64,000 bases of DNA from an uncultured Muribaculaceae bacterium (lineage in GTDB: Bacteria > Bacteroidota > Bacteroidia > Bacteroidales > Muribaculaceae). Positions 1-9,725 of the stretch are shown here, in pieces. Numbering within the stretch: position 1 is the first letter of the stretch; each line of letters begins with the position of its first letter. The notes beneath the pieces are model-generated. The model saw only the letters and a list, made by a program, of their open reading frames with translations, ran no database searches and had not been told where the DNA came from. The stretch covers positions 9,080 through 73,079 of the forward strand of contig CAJUOC010000010.1 of NCBI GenBank assembly GCA_910587925.1, given 5' to 3'. The position numbers were made by a program, and so were the translations under genes.

Positions 1-207
1 CGCGGGGTGGAGGTTGTCCAGGAGGGTCACGGTGGCGATGGCGGCGTTGACCTTGCCGATGCCGGCCTTGCCGATGATGAGCTCATGACGGCCGTAGGGG
101 GCGGTGTGATATACGGTGTCGCCGAGGCGAAGCTGCGATGTGGGGCCGACGGCTGCGAGCACCAGCTCGAGCTCCTTGTCCATGGCCACGAGTATTGCTA
201 TTTTCAT
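1..207 (-). CDS. mtnN: MTA/SAH nucleosidase, N-terminal part (cut by window edge)
   Basis: Hydrolyses 5'-methylthioadenosine and S-adenosylhomocysteine to adenine plus the thioribose or ribosyl-homocysteine, in the cytoplasm. Only the first 69 residues are in the window. The start MKIAILVAMDKELE matches the family, with a Glu at position 12 where the E. coli enzyme has its catalytic Glu12, and the later GKAGIGKVNAA matches the glycine-rich purine-site loop. The ATG overlaps the TGA of the upstream secreted-protein gene (ATGA), so it is probably translated by coupling from the 2502-204 gene string. The C-terminal two thirds lie outside, so integrity cannot be judged. Confidence 0.85.
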   Translation of the reverse strand, partial: MKIAILVAMDKELELVLAAVGPTSQLRLGDTVYHTAPYGRHELIIGKAGIGKVNAAIATVTLLDNLHPA

Positions 208-680
208 TGCTGTAGTGTGATGTAGGTTACGCGCGTATGCACGTCAAACGGTGTGGCCTGCCGCGCGCCGCGGGGCAGCGCCGACAGACGGTAGTAGAAT
301 GCTCCGCCGCGGTCAAACGACGGCACCTCCACCCGACGGGTCTCGCCGGCGGGGATGTCGGCGGCCACGGTGTGGGATGCGCGGTGGAGCAGTCGGCGGC
401 GGGTGTCGTAATATGATATGTCGATGCCCAGGCCGGAGATGTCGCGGGCGGTGCCGTTGGTCACAAACATGCTCTCGCGCGTCGAGCGCAGCGCTTTTTC
501 AAAGCCGGCGACTCTCACCGAGTCGAGCGCGGCGCCGCGCACTGTGTCGGCCGTCGCCCCGGCCACGGTCGAGGGCTGCGTCGCCGCGGCAGCGCGGGCG
601 GGTATGCGGCGGGTGAGGTGCTGGGCGTGCATGGCGCCGATGCTCGCCAGCAGCAGGAGTATGGCGGCGATGGCTCTCAT
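204..680 (-). CDS. Small secreted protein of unknown function
   Basis: 158 residues. I do not recognise the family. The start MRAIAAILLLLASIGAMHAQ is a clear signal peptide. It is chosen because it overlaps the upstream gene's TGA by ATGA, while longer versions of this frame run through the neighbouring gene. The mature part begins with an Ala/Arg/Thr-rich linker (about residues 21-50). A compact, probably beta-rich domain follows (about 60-158) with DISGLGIDISYYD, a short acidic-aromatic stretch and a final VTYITLQQ. This outline resembles small Ig-like periplasmic domains, but that is inference. Its partner 677-1159 is also secreted, so the pair probably works in the envelope. Confidence 0.7.
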   Translation of the reverse strand: MRAIAAILLLLASIGAMHAQHLTRRIPARAAAATQPSTVAGATADTVRGAALDSVRVAGFEKALRSTRESMFVTNGTARDISGLGIDISYYDTRRRLLHRASHTVAADIPAGETRRVEVPSFDRGGAFYYRLSALPRGARQATPFDVHTRVTYITLQQ

Positions 681-1159
681 AGCACGACAAATCTCGGGGT
701 GGCTCCCACGCGGCGGGCGCCGTCGAGTCCCTCGGGGTGCTCGCGGCCCTTTACGACGGTCACGCGGAAGAGATACGGTACCCAGCGCCAGAGCGATACG
801 GTGGTGCGGTGGTTGTAGGGTCGGAAGTCGAGGGTGTCGCCGTCGGGCATGTGCACGGCAAAGGCCGCGGTGCGGGAGCGGCGGCCGCCGCTGTCGGGGT
901 CGACCGCCAGTCTCAGGTCGTACACTCCCGGCTCTGAGCCGGGAGTAGCCGTGCCCACCAACGTGCCCGGCTCTATGCTCCAGTCGGGGCCGTCGAGCCA
1001 TGTGACGGTCATCGACCCGCCGTCGGCAGCCGGAGCGCCGATGCGCAGGGTGGCACCGCCGCCATTGACACGCCAGTCGCCCGTGAGGACGTCGGTGGCT
1101 GCGTGGACGGCCGATGCCGCCCAGAGCATACATATGGCTGCGGCGGCCCGGGCGTGCAT
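677..1159 (-). CDS. Small secreted protein of unknown function
   Basis: 160 residues. N-terminal signal peptide (MHARAAAAICMLWAASAVHAA, cleavage probably after VHA), then a domain with paired beta-strand-like segments: DWRVNGGGATLRI, GSMTVTWLDG, TLDFRPYNHRTTVSLWRW. The start ATG shares its A with the TGA of the DUF3078 gene (TGATG), and the stop overlaps the next gene by ATGA, so it sits inside a translationally coupled envelope-protein string. No catalytic motif is visible, and I do not assign a function. Confidence 0.7.
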   Translation of the reverse strand: MHARAAAAICMLWAASAVHAATDVLTGDWRVNGGGATLRIGAPAADGGSMTVTWLDGPDWSIEPGTLVGTATPGSEPGVYDLRLAVDPDSGGRRSRTAAFAVHMPDGDTLDFRPYNHRTTVSLWRWVPYLFRVTVVKGREHPEGLDGARRVGATPRFVVL

Positions 1160-2502
1160 CAGATAGACGAGAATTTGTAGGCGAAGCCTATCGAGAATAT
1201 CTCCTTGAGCTGAAACTTATGCCAGTCGGAATCGGCCTCGCGCGGGGTACGGGTGTCGTAGCGGGCGTGGGCGTATATCTGGGTGGTGAGGAAGCGGTTG
1301 ATGTCCATGGCCAGCGTGTTTTCCCAGTCGGCTTGGAAAGACTCGTAGTCGGTAAAGGCGAAGACGCGCGAGTTGAACTGGATGTTGTAGGTGATTTTCC
1401 ACTGGAACTTGAGCTCGCAGCTGCTACCAAACTTGCTCACCGTCTTGCGGTCGGGGCGTATGTCGTACTGGTCGTGGTTGATGCGGTTGCTGATGCAGGT
1501 CTTAAGGTTGTAAGAGAGCGGGGCGATGGATGCGTCGAAGAGCACGGTCTTGCGCGGGTTGGCATAGTTGTAGGTCATACCGACACCGGCGGTGAGCTCG
1601 CCCGGCGAGAGAAACGACGAGCGCAGGTCGCGCGTGTTGCTCTTGTATGAGTTGAGCACCTGGGTCTTGAACTGGCCCGTAAACGAGTAGTACCACCGGC
1701 GGGCGGCCTTCACACCAAATGTGGTGTTGACCTGCAGCAGGTCTTCCTGTATGCTGTATGCGTGGATGGAGTCTTCGGGGGCATTGTTGGCGCCGAGCTT
1801 GTACTGGGCGGTAAACTCAAAGAGCAGGTTGGGATGGTAGCTCTGGTTGAGCTTCACGTTGTAGTATATCTGCGCCAGTGCATTGAGGTTGTTGTTGCCG
1901 CCCTGGTACCAGTTGGGCGACACATATGCCTGGCTGAACTGCAGCGATGCGTTGAATGTGCGTATCCAATGCTTCTTCTCAATCTTCTCCTGCTCGAGCA
2001 CAGGCATGTCGGCCGGCGGGGCGGTCGAGATCTCTCCCACCGATATGGTGAGGTCGGCGGGATTGACGGTGGCATAGTACTTCTGTGGCGCCTCGGGCAG
2101 CGAGCTCAGATTGTACTGCACCAGCTCGGGGTGGCCGAAGTACAGCTCGTGGCGCATCAGGGCCATCTGCCGGGCGAGCACGTCGTAGTCCTCGGCCCAC
2201 TCCATCTCGGGGCGTCCGCTGTGGGTCTGCTCGCCGATGGTCAGAGGGCGCGCAAAGCGGAAGGTGTCGTAGATGGGCGGCATGAAGAAGAGGTCGGGCA
2301 GAGCCAGCGGCTCCACAAAGGGCGAGTCGATGGAGTCGGCGGCCGCGGCGTAAACCGCCAGCAGCGAGTCGGATACCGACACGGGCGGCAGCGGCTCCCC
2401 GGCCGCGGTGTCGGCTACGCGTGCCGAGCCGAAATACATGGCCTGCGCGCCGGCCGCCAGGGCGACGCACAGCGATATGGTGAGTGTCAGGAGCTTCTTC
2501 AT
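1159..2502 (-). CDS. DUF3078-type outer-membrane-associated protein
   Basis: 447 residues. Signal peptide MKKLLTLTISLCVALAAGAQA. From about residue 185 the protein follows the DUF3078 pattern known from Bacteroidales: AYVSPNWYQGGNNNLNAL, KLNQSYHPNLLFEF, FLSPGELTAGVGMTY, APLSYNLKTCIS, then WENTLAMDINRFLTTQIYAHARYD and a last strand ending FSIGFAYKFSSI. The repeated alternating strands and the final aromatic residue suggest an outer-membrane beta-barrel; that is inference. The family's biochemical role is unknown to me. It lies 15 bases after menG and is coupled (TGATG) to the two small secreted proteins. Confidence 0.85.
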   Translation of the reverse strand: MKKLLTLTISLCVALAAGAQAMYFGSARVADTAAGEPLPPVSVSDSLLAVYAAAADSIDSPFVEPLALPDLFFMPPIYDTFRFARPLTIGEQTHSGRPEMEWAEDYDVLARQMALMRHELYFGHPELVQYNLSSLPEAPQKYYATVNPADLTISVGEISTAPPADMPVLEQEKIEKKHWIRTFNASLQFSQAYVSPNWYQGGNNNLNALAQIYYNVKLNQSYHPNLLFEFTAQYKLGANNAPEDSIHAYSIQEDLLQVNTTFGVKAARRWYYSFTGQFKTQVLNSYKSNTRDLRSSFLSPGELTAGVGMTYNYANPRKTVLFDASIAPLSYNLKTCISNRINHDQYDIRPDRKTVSKFGSSCELKFQWKITYNIQFNSRVFAFTDYESFQADWENTLAMDINRFLTTQIYAHARYDTRTPREADSDWHKFQLKEIFSIGFAYKFSSI

Positions 2503-2517
2503 AGATACATGGATGGG

Positions 2518-3264
2518 TTACAATGGTTTCTCAGCCGTGTAGATGCAGCATACGCCCAGGGTGAGGTCGGTATACCGCGCGCCGGTAAATCCGGCCCGGC
2601 GCATGAGGTCGAGCATCTGCTCTCCGCGGGGTACGGCGGCGATGCTCTCGGGCAGGTAAGAGTATGCGCGGGTGTCGCCCGATATGATGCGGCCCATCAG
2701 GGGGATGAGCGCGCGGGTGTAGAGGTCGTAGCCCGGCCGCACCAGCGGCGAGGCCGGGCGCGCCAGCTCGAGCACACACAGCCGGCCGCCCGGGCGCAGC
2801 ATCCGTAGCATGGCGCGGTAGCCGGCGGCGAGGTCGGCAAAGTTGCGCACCCCGAAGGCTACCGTCACAGCGTCGGCGCTGCCCGGCACGATGCCGCCTC
2901 CGTCGAGGCAGTCGCCGGTGCGCAGGTCGATGCGGCCGGCCAGGCCGGCGGCGGCGACCTTGCGGCGTCCCACCTCGACCATGCCCTCCGAGAGGTCGAC
3001 GCCCGTGACGCGGGCGCCCCCGATGGCCCGGGCCAGCGATATGGCAAAGTCGCCCGTGCCGCAGGCGATGTCGACGATATGGCGCGGGGCGGCGGCGGCC
3101 ACCTCGGCCACGGCGCGCCGCCTCCAGCCGCCGTCGAGCCCGAGGCTCATATAGCGGTTGAGGCGGTCGTATGCCGGCGCGATGTGGTCAAACATGCGGC
3201 GCACCTGGTCGGTCTTCGAGCCGCCGTCGGCGCTGCCGTAGGGTGTGATCTGCTCGGGACTCAC
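2518..3264 (-). CDS. menG: Demethylmenaquinone methyltransferase (UbiE/MenG)
   Basis: 248 residues. Transfers the SAM methyl group to demethylmenaquinone, the last step of menaquinone synthesis; Bacteroidales make menaquinone rather than ubiquinone. Class I methyltransferase with VRRMFDHIAPAYDRLN near the N-terminus, SAM motif I VDIACGTGDFAISLA, the acidic strand VTGVDLSEGMVEVG, and the family signature VTVAFGVRNFADL. The C-terminus (YSYLPESI, GFTGARYTDLTLGVCCIYTAEK) also fits. The start overlaps the purC stop by ATGA (3261-3264), so the two are co-translated. Confidence 0.94.
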   Translation of the reverse strand: MSPEQITPYGSADGGSKTDQVRRMFDHIAPAYDRLNRYMSLGLDGGWRRRAVAEVAAAAPRHIVDIACGTGDFAISLARAIGGARVTGVDLSEGMVEVGRRKVAAAGLAGRIDLRTGDCLDGGGIVPGSADAVTVAFGVRNFADLAAGYRAMLRMLRPGGRLCVLELARPASPLVRPGYDLYTRALIPLMGRIISGDTRAYSYLPESIAAVPRGEQMLDLMRRAGFTGARYTDLTLGVCCIYTAEKPL

Positions 3265-4214
3265 CGCTCGATGTTGGTGAGGCAGTCGAGCACGTTGGTC
3301 TCGATGCGGCGGTCGAGGTCGCTCTCGGGAGCGGGTACAAAGCGCGAGCCGGTCACGTGCTCATACAGCTCGATGTAGCGCTCGGAGATGGAACGGCAGA
3401 TCTCGTCGGTCATCTCGGGCACCTGCTGGCCGGGACGGCCCATGAAGCCGTTCTCGATGAGCCACTGGCGCACAAACTCCTTGCTGAGCTGGCGCTGGGG
3501 CTCGCCGGCAGCCATGCGCTCCTCGTAGCCCTCGGCGTAGAAGTAGCGCGACGAGTCGGGGGTGTGAATCTCGTCGATGAGTATCACCTTGCCGGCCACC
3601 TTGCCAAACTCATACTTGGTGTCGACCAGTATCAGCCCCTTGTCGGCGGCCATCTTGGAGCCAATCTCAAAGAGCTTGTAGGTATACTCTTCCATCACGG
3701 CATAGTCCTCGGCCGACACGATGCCCTGCGCGATGATTTCCTCGCGCGAGATATTCTCGTCGTGGCCGGCGTCGGCCTTGGTGGTGGGAGTGATGATGGG
3801 GTGGGGGAAGCGCTCGTTCTCCTTCATGCCGTCGGGGAGTTTCACGCCGCATATCTCGCGGGCGCCGGCCGCATACTCGCGCCAGGCGCTGCCCGTGAGG
3901 TAGCCGCGGATGATCATCTCCACGCGGAAACCCTCGGCCTTGGTGCCGACAGTCACCATCGGGTCGGGCGTGGCCAGCTTCCAGTTGGGCACCACATGGG
4001 CTGTGGCGTCGAGGAAGTAAGCGGCAATCTGATTGAGCACCTGGCCCTTGTAGGGGATACCCTTGGGGAGCACCACGTCGAAGGCCGAGATGCGGTCGGT
4101 GGCCACCATCACCAGCACGGAGTCGTCGATATCGTATACGTCGCGCACCTTGCCGTGGTACACGCTTTTCTGACCGGGGAAGTGGAAGTCGGTGGAAGTG
4201 AGAGTCGTAAGCAT
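3261..4214 (-). CDS. purC: SAICAR synthase (phosphoribosylaminoimidazolesuccinocarboxamide synthase)
   Basis: 317 residues, the longer form of the enzyme. Condenses CAIR with aspartate using ATP in purine synthesis. Visible signatures: GKVRDVYDIDD (nucleotide loop), ATDRISAFDVVLPKGIPYKG, IIRGYLTGSAWREY, and LILVDTKYEFG with the conserved Asp-Thr-Lys. It is first in the purC-menG-DUF3078 unit and has its own -7 element just upstream. PurE, the preceding pathway enzyme, is encoded 2.9 kb away in the neighbouring operon. Confidence 0.96.
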   Translation of the reverse strand: MLTTLTSTDFHFPGQKSVYHGKVRDVYDIDDSVLVMVATDRISAFDVVLPKGIPYKGQVLNQIAAYFLDATAHVVPNWKLATPDPMVTVGTKAEGFRVEMIIRGYLTGSAWREYAAGAREICGVKLPDGMKENERFPHPIITPTTKADAGHDENISREEIIAQGIVSAEDYAVMEEYTYKLFEIGSKMAADKGLILVDTKYEFGKVAGKVILIDEIHTPDSSRYFYAEGYEERMAAGEPQRQLSKEFVRQWLIENGFMGRPGQQVPEMTDEICRSISERYIELYEHVTGSRFVPAPESDLDRRIETNVLDCLTNIER

Positions 4215-4242
4215 TGTGAGAAGTCAGTTAGAGTTCTGCCCG

Positions 4243-4250
4243 CAAAGTTA
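4243..4250 (-). promoter_or_regulatory. Bacteroidetes -7 element upstream of purC
   Basis: Reads TAACTTTG on the minus strand (TAnnTTTG), 29 bases before the purC ATG. No good -33 TTTG is visible at 19-21 bases, so this is a partial match. Confidence 0.5.
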
Positions 4251-4293
4251 CAAAACTTTAGCGACTTATCCCGCTGCGGGCTTGCAAAAAAGA

Positions 4294-5512
4294 TTAGCGG
4301 AGGGTGAGGCGCGACAGGGGGAGGAGGGCGGCGGCTGCGGAGGCGATGTCGGCGGGGGTGATGGCGGCGAGGGCGGCGGCGGTGTCGCGGGGGGTGGCGA
4401 TGCGGCCGGTGAGCAGCAGGGAGCGGGCCATGGCGGTGATGCGGCTCTCGGTGTTTTCGCTGCCTACGACCATCTGGCCGAGGTATTGCTTGCGGGCCAG
4501 GTCGAGGCGGCGGGGGGTGAGGTAGCCGTCGGCGACGCGCGCCACGGTGTCGGTCACCAGCCGGCGGCAGCGGGGCTCGTCGTCGGGGTCGCAGCCGTAA
4601 TAGACGGTGAAGGCGCCTGTGTCGGTATACATCACTGTCGATGCCTCGACGTTGTAGACCAGGCCGCGGCGCTCGCGCAGCTCGACGTTGAGCAGGGAGT
4701 TCATGCCGGGGCCGCCCAGTATGTTGGTGAGCAGGCCGATGGTGTGGCGGCGCGGGTCGCCCAGGCCGGGTATGCGTGCGCCGGCGACGGTGTGGCTCTG
4801 GTGGGAGCCGATGCTGCGGTCGCGCTCGAAGTGTGGGGCGGCGGCGATGCCCGAGGGGCGGGCGGGAGCGGCGCCGGCGGGCAGGGCGGCCGAGAGGGTA
4901 CGCTCGAGGATAGCGATGGCGCGGTCGGGGCGCATGGGGCCTGCGTAGAAGGCGACCATATTGGCCGGCACATACCAGCGGGCCAGGTAGCGGCGGCAGA
5001 TGTCGGAGTCAAATCGGGCGAGGGCCTCGCGGTTGCCAAGGATGTTGTGGCCCAGCGGCGAGCCGGCAAAGAGCAGGTCGTCGAAGTCGTCGTAAACGGC
5101 ATCGGAGGGTGTGTCGAGGTAGGAGTCGATCTCGTCGGCGACGACCTCGCGCTCGCGGTCGAGCTGTGCGGCGGGAAACTGCGAGTTGGCGGCCAGGTCG
5201 GCCACCAGCTCGGCGGCGCGTGCGGGGCTGCCGCCGGGGAAGAGGCTGTACACGACGGTCTCTTCCTTGGTGGTGAAGGCGCCCAGCTCGCCTCCGACGG
5301 CCTCCATGCGGTTGATGATGTGCCACGACGAGCGCCGGCGTGTACCTTTGAATATGGTGTGCTCGACAAAGTGGGCCAGGCCGTGGTGGCCGGGGTCGTC
5401 GTCGCGGCTGCCGACGTGCACGTCGATGCCGGCGATGCCCATCGCGGCCCCGGGCCGGTGCAGGGCGATGAGCCTCAGGCCCGATGGCGCGGTGGCTATC
5501 TCGAAGTGTGGC

Positions 5513-5526
<14 letters not shown>
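4294..5526 (-). CDS. M16-family zinc metallopeptidase
   Basis: 410 residues. Insulinase/processing-peptidase-like fold. The inverted zinc motif HxxEH is present as His52-Phe-Val-Glu55-His56. The distal Glu ligand is probably in EVVADEIDSYLDTPSD about 75 residues later. GGELGAFTTKEETVVY and the second half (RIPGLGDPRRHTIGLLTNILGG, RRGLVYNVEAS) match the M16B two-domain layout. There is no clear signal peptide, so it is probably cytoplasmic. Its start lies 14 bases inside ispG. Substrate unknown. The start is the first ATG and could be a few residues off. Confidence 0.9.
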
Positions 5527-7045
<1,519 letters not shown>

Positions 7046-7075
7046 ATCAGATATGACTTATAAGATTTATAAATC

Positions 7076-7582
7076 CTATACCTTGTATTTATAGTCGGCG
7101 ATGGCGCTGAGGTCGGCGTTGGCCTTCTCGATCTTGGCGGTAAGCGTGCCACACCAGGCTGCATACCGGGCGGCGAGGTCGGCGTCGCCCAGGGCGAGCA
7201 TACGCACGGCCAGCACGGCGGCGTTCATGCCGGCGTTGATGCCTACGGTGGCCACCGGTATGCCAGGGGGCATCATCACTATCGAGAGCAGGGCGTCCTG
7301 GCCCTGGAGAGTGGAGTCGATGGGCAGGCCTATCACGGGCAGGGGGGTGAGGGCGGCGATGACGCCGGGCAGGGCGGCGGCCATGCCGGCGGCGGCGATG
7401 ATTACCTTGATGCCGCGGTCGGCGGCGCCGGTGGCAAAGCGCTCGACGGCGGCGGGGGTGCGGTGTGCGCTGAGAGCCTGAAGCTCAAAGGGCACCTGCA
7501 TCTGCTCCAGAAAGTCGGCAGCCTTGCGCAGTACGGGCAGGTCTGAGGTGCTGCCCATGATGATGCTTACGAGTGGTGTCAT
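7076..7582 (-). CDS. purE: N5-carboxyaminoimidazole ribonucleotide mutase (PurE)
   Basis: 168 residues, typical class I PurE length. Converts N5-CAIR to CAIR in purine synthesis. Signatures: IIMGSTSDLPVLRKA (phosphate loop), LSAHRTP with the conserved His, IIAAAGMAAALPGVIAA, and VIGLPIDSTLQGQDALLSIVMMPPGIPVATV. The start overlaps the stop of the PAP2-like gene (ATGA), so expression depends on the rpoN-PAP2 string above it. Confidence 0.96.
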   Translation of the reverse strand: MTPLVSIIMGSTSDLPVLRKAADFLEQMQVPFELQALSAHRTPAAVERFATGAADRGIKVIIAAAGMAAALPGVIAALTPLPVIGLPIDSTLQGQDALLSIVMMPPGIPVATVGINAGMNAAVLAVRMLALGDADLAARYAAWCGTLTAKIEKANADLSAIADYKYKV

Positions 7583-8250
7583 ATATCAAAAAGAGCTGTA
7601 AGTTGCATAGAAATGAATACGCATGCGGCGCCCACGGCAGCCCCGGCCAATACCTGCGGAGCGGTGTGACGCCCCAGGGCGAGGCGCGCGCTGCCCACCA
7701 GGCCGGTGAGCATCACGGTGATGCTGAGCCAGAGCATGGTGGCGGGCGAGGCTGTGCTGTGGGCGGCTATCCAGGCCATCATGCCGGCCACGCCGGCGGC
7801 GCCGGTGGTGTGGGCGCTGATTTTCCAGGCGGTGGTCACGCACAGGTCGATGAGGGTGGCCAGGGCAGCGCCGGCAAAGAACATCAGCAGCCAGCCCGGG
7901 GCGCCGAAGCGGTGCATCATCCAGGCGGTGCCCATGTAGCACACGGCGGCGATGGAGAATGGCAGCGGCCGCTGGCGCCGGTCGCTGATGGCGCGGTCGC
8001 CCACCAGCCCGAGCCGTATCAGCAGCATGATGGCCAGCGCCGGGAGCATGGCCGTGAGCAGCGCCACAGCCACGGTGGCCACGAGCCGTGTCGACTCGGG
8101 CAGCACGCGCAGCGGCGTGAGCCACATGGCCATGGTCATGGCGTATGTGGGCAGCAGCAGCGGCGACAGCACATCGCTGGCAATCTGCGCCCAGCGCGGG
8201 GCGCGGGTCGGGGCGGCCGGAGCCGCGGGAGATGTGGGTATGTCTGTCAT
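7579..8250 (-). CDS. PAP2-like integral membrane protein
   Basis: 223 residues with a Pro/Ala-rich N-terminus and about six hydrophobic helices. Resembles the PAP2 lipid phosphatase superfamily: RQRPLP (remnant of motif 1), KISAHTTGAAG (in place of PSGH) and GSARLALGRHTAPQVLAG (motif 3, SR...H). The motif-2 change from PSGH to SAHT is common in a Bacteroidetes subgroup as I recall it. The substrate, perhaps a lipid or polyprenyl phosphate, is therefore uncertain. Overlaps rpoN and purE by ATGA on both sides. Confidence 0.8.
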   Translation of the reverse strand: MTDIPTSPAAPAAPTRAPRWAQIASDVLSPLLLPTYAMTMAMWLTPLRVLPESTRLVATVAVALLTAMLPALAIMLLIRLGLVGDRAISDRRQRPLPFSIAAVCYMGTAWMMHRFGAPGWLLMFFAGAALATLIDLCVTTAWKISAHTTGAAGVAGMMAWIAAHSTASPATMLWLSITVMLTGLVGSARLALGRHTAPQVLAGAAVGAACVFISMQLTALFDI

Positions 8251-9710
8251 TTGCGTAATCTTGCGACAGGTATGCCGAGGCGCTCGCGGTACTTGGCGAC
8301 GGTGCGCCGGGCCACGGCCAGCCCGCGGGCGGCCAGCAGCTCGGTGAGGCGCGCGTCGCTCAGCGGGTGGCGGCTGTCCTCGGCATCGATGAGTTTTTTT
8401 ATGGCTTCCATCACGGCGTGCTGCGAGGCTGCGTCGTCGCCCTCGCCCACGCTCTCGTTGAAAAACATCTTCAGCGGGAATGTACCCCGCGGAGTGGCCA
8501 CATACTTGGTGGCTGTGGCGCGCGATATCACGCTCAGGTCGAGGCCGGTGAGGCGCTGCACGTCGCGCAGCACCATGGGGCGTATCGAGGCGCGGTCGTA
8601 GTCGGCAAAGAAGGGCGCCTGGAGCTTGACGATGGCCTCCATCACGGCCATGAGGGTGAGCCCGCGCATACGGGCCATCGATATGAACTCGGCGGCCTCG
8701 TCGCGGCGGGTGCGGATAAAGGCGAGCGCGTCGGGGCGCAGGCGGGCGGCCTCGGGGCTGTCGTCGGCGATGTCAAACGTCTCCTCCAGCGCCAGCTCGG
8801 GCACATGTCCCGTGAGCCCTACGGTGGCGTGCCCCTCCGAGTCGGTGTCGACGGTGAAGTCGGGCACGATGTAGCGGGCGCGGTCGTGGCCGCCGGCCTG
8901 CTCGAGCAGCGAGCCGGGCTTGGGGTTGAGCGAGCGTATGAGCCGCAGGGCGTCGTCGACTGCCGCGGCGGGTATGTCCAGGGCCGGGGCGAGGCGCTCG
9001 TAATGCTTCTTGGCAAAGAGGTCGAAGTGCCGGTCGAGTATCTCGGCGGCCGTGCGGCTCTCGACCGAGGGTGTCATGCGTCGCAGCTGCAGCAGCAGAC
9101 AGTCGCGCAGGTCGGTGGCGGCTATGCCGGCCGGCTCGAGGGCGTCGCGCAGCAGGGCGAGCACACGCTCCACGTCGGCGCGCTCCACATCGAGGCCCTG
9201 GCCGAATGCCATATCGTCGGCCATCTCGGCGGCGGTGCGCGTCAGATAGCCGTTGGCGTCGAGCGAGCCGATGATGTAGCGGGCGATCTCGCGGTCGCGG
9301 CTGTCGGGCAGGTCGATGTCGGCGAGCTGGTCGTCGAGGGCCTCGATGGCCGATGCCGGCTCGGCGGCGGCGACACTCTCGTAGCGCTCGGCGGTATGCG
9401 AGGCGGTATCGCGCAGGCGGTATGCGGGCAGGTCGTCGGCGGGGCTGCGGTCGGGGCGGTCGTCGGGGGCGTAGTCGGCGTCCTGGAGCTCGCGGGCGCT
9501 CTCGCTGAAGGCGATGCCGTCGGCGTCGCGGGTGTCGGCCACGGGGCCGTCGGCGACGGCCAGCGCCGGATTTTCGTCGAGAGTACGGTGTATCTCGTCT
9601 TCAAACTCCGGCGTCGACATCTCCAGCAGGCGCCCGAAGCGCACCTGCGCCGGCACGAGCCGCTGCCGCAGCTGTTGCTGCTGATTGAGTGAGAGCGAGT
9701 GGTCGGGCAT
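8247..9710 (-). CDS. rpoN: RNA polymerase sigma-54 factor (RpoN)
   Basis: 487 residues. Alternative sigma factor needing AAA+ activators. Region I is the Gln/Leu-rich LSLNQQQQLRQRL with TPEFEDEIHRTLDENPAL. Region II is acidic (about residues 55-120). The core-binding region runs about 130-330. The DNA-binding part has the helix-turn-helix around RPMVLRDVQRLTGLDLSVISRA, with YVATPRGTFPLKMFF. The C-terminal RpoN box reads ARRTVAKYRERLGIP. No sigma-54 activator gene is in the window. Spaced 15 bases after the rlmI-like gene and overlapping the PAP2 gene by four. Confidence 0.96.
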   Translation of the reverse strand: MPDHSLSLNQQQQLRQRLVPAQVRFGRLLEMSTPEFEDEIHRTLDENPALAVADGPVADTRDADGIAFSESARELQDADYAPDDRPDRSPADDLPAYRLRDTASHTAERYESVAAAEPASAIEALDDQLADIDLPDSRDREIARYIIGSLDANGYLTRTAAEMADDMAFGQGLDVERADVERVLALLRDALEPAGIAATDLRDCLLLQLRRMTPSVESRTAAEILDRHFDLFAKKHYERLAPALDIPAAAVDDALRLIRSLNPKPGSLLEQAGGHDRARYIVPDFTVDTDSEGHATVGLTGHVPELALEETFDIADDSPEAARLRPDALAFIRTRRDEAAEFISMARMRGLTLMAVMEAIVKLQAPFFADYDRASIRPMVLRDVQRLTGLDLSVISRATATKYVATPRGTFPLKMFFNESVGEGDDAASQHAVMEAIKKLIDAEDSRHPLSDARLTELLAARGLAVARRTVAKYRERLGIPVARLRK

Positions 9711-9725
9711 ATCGTGGCGGGTACC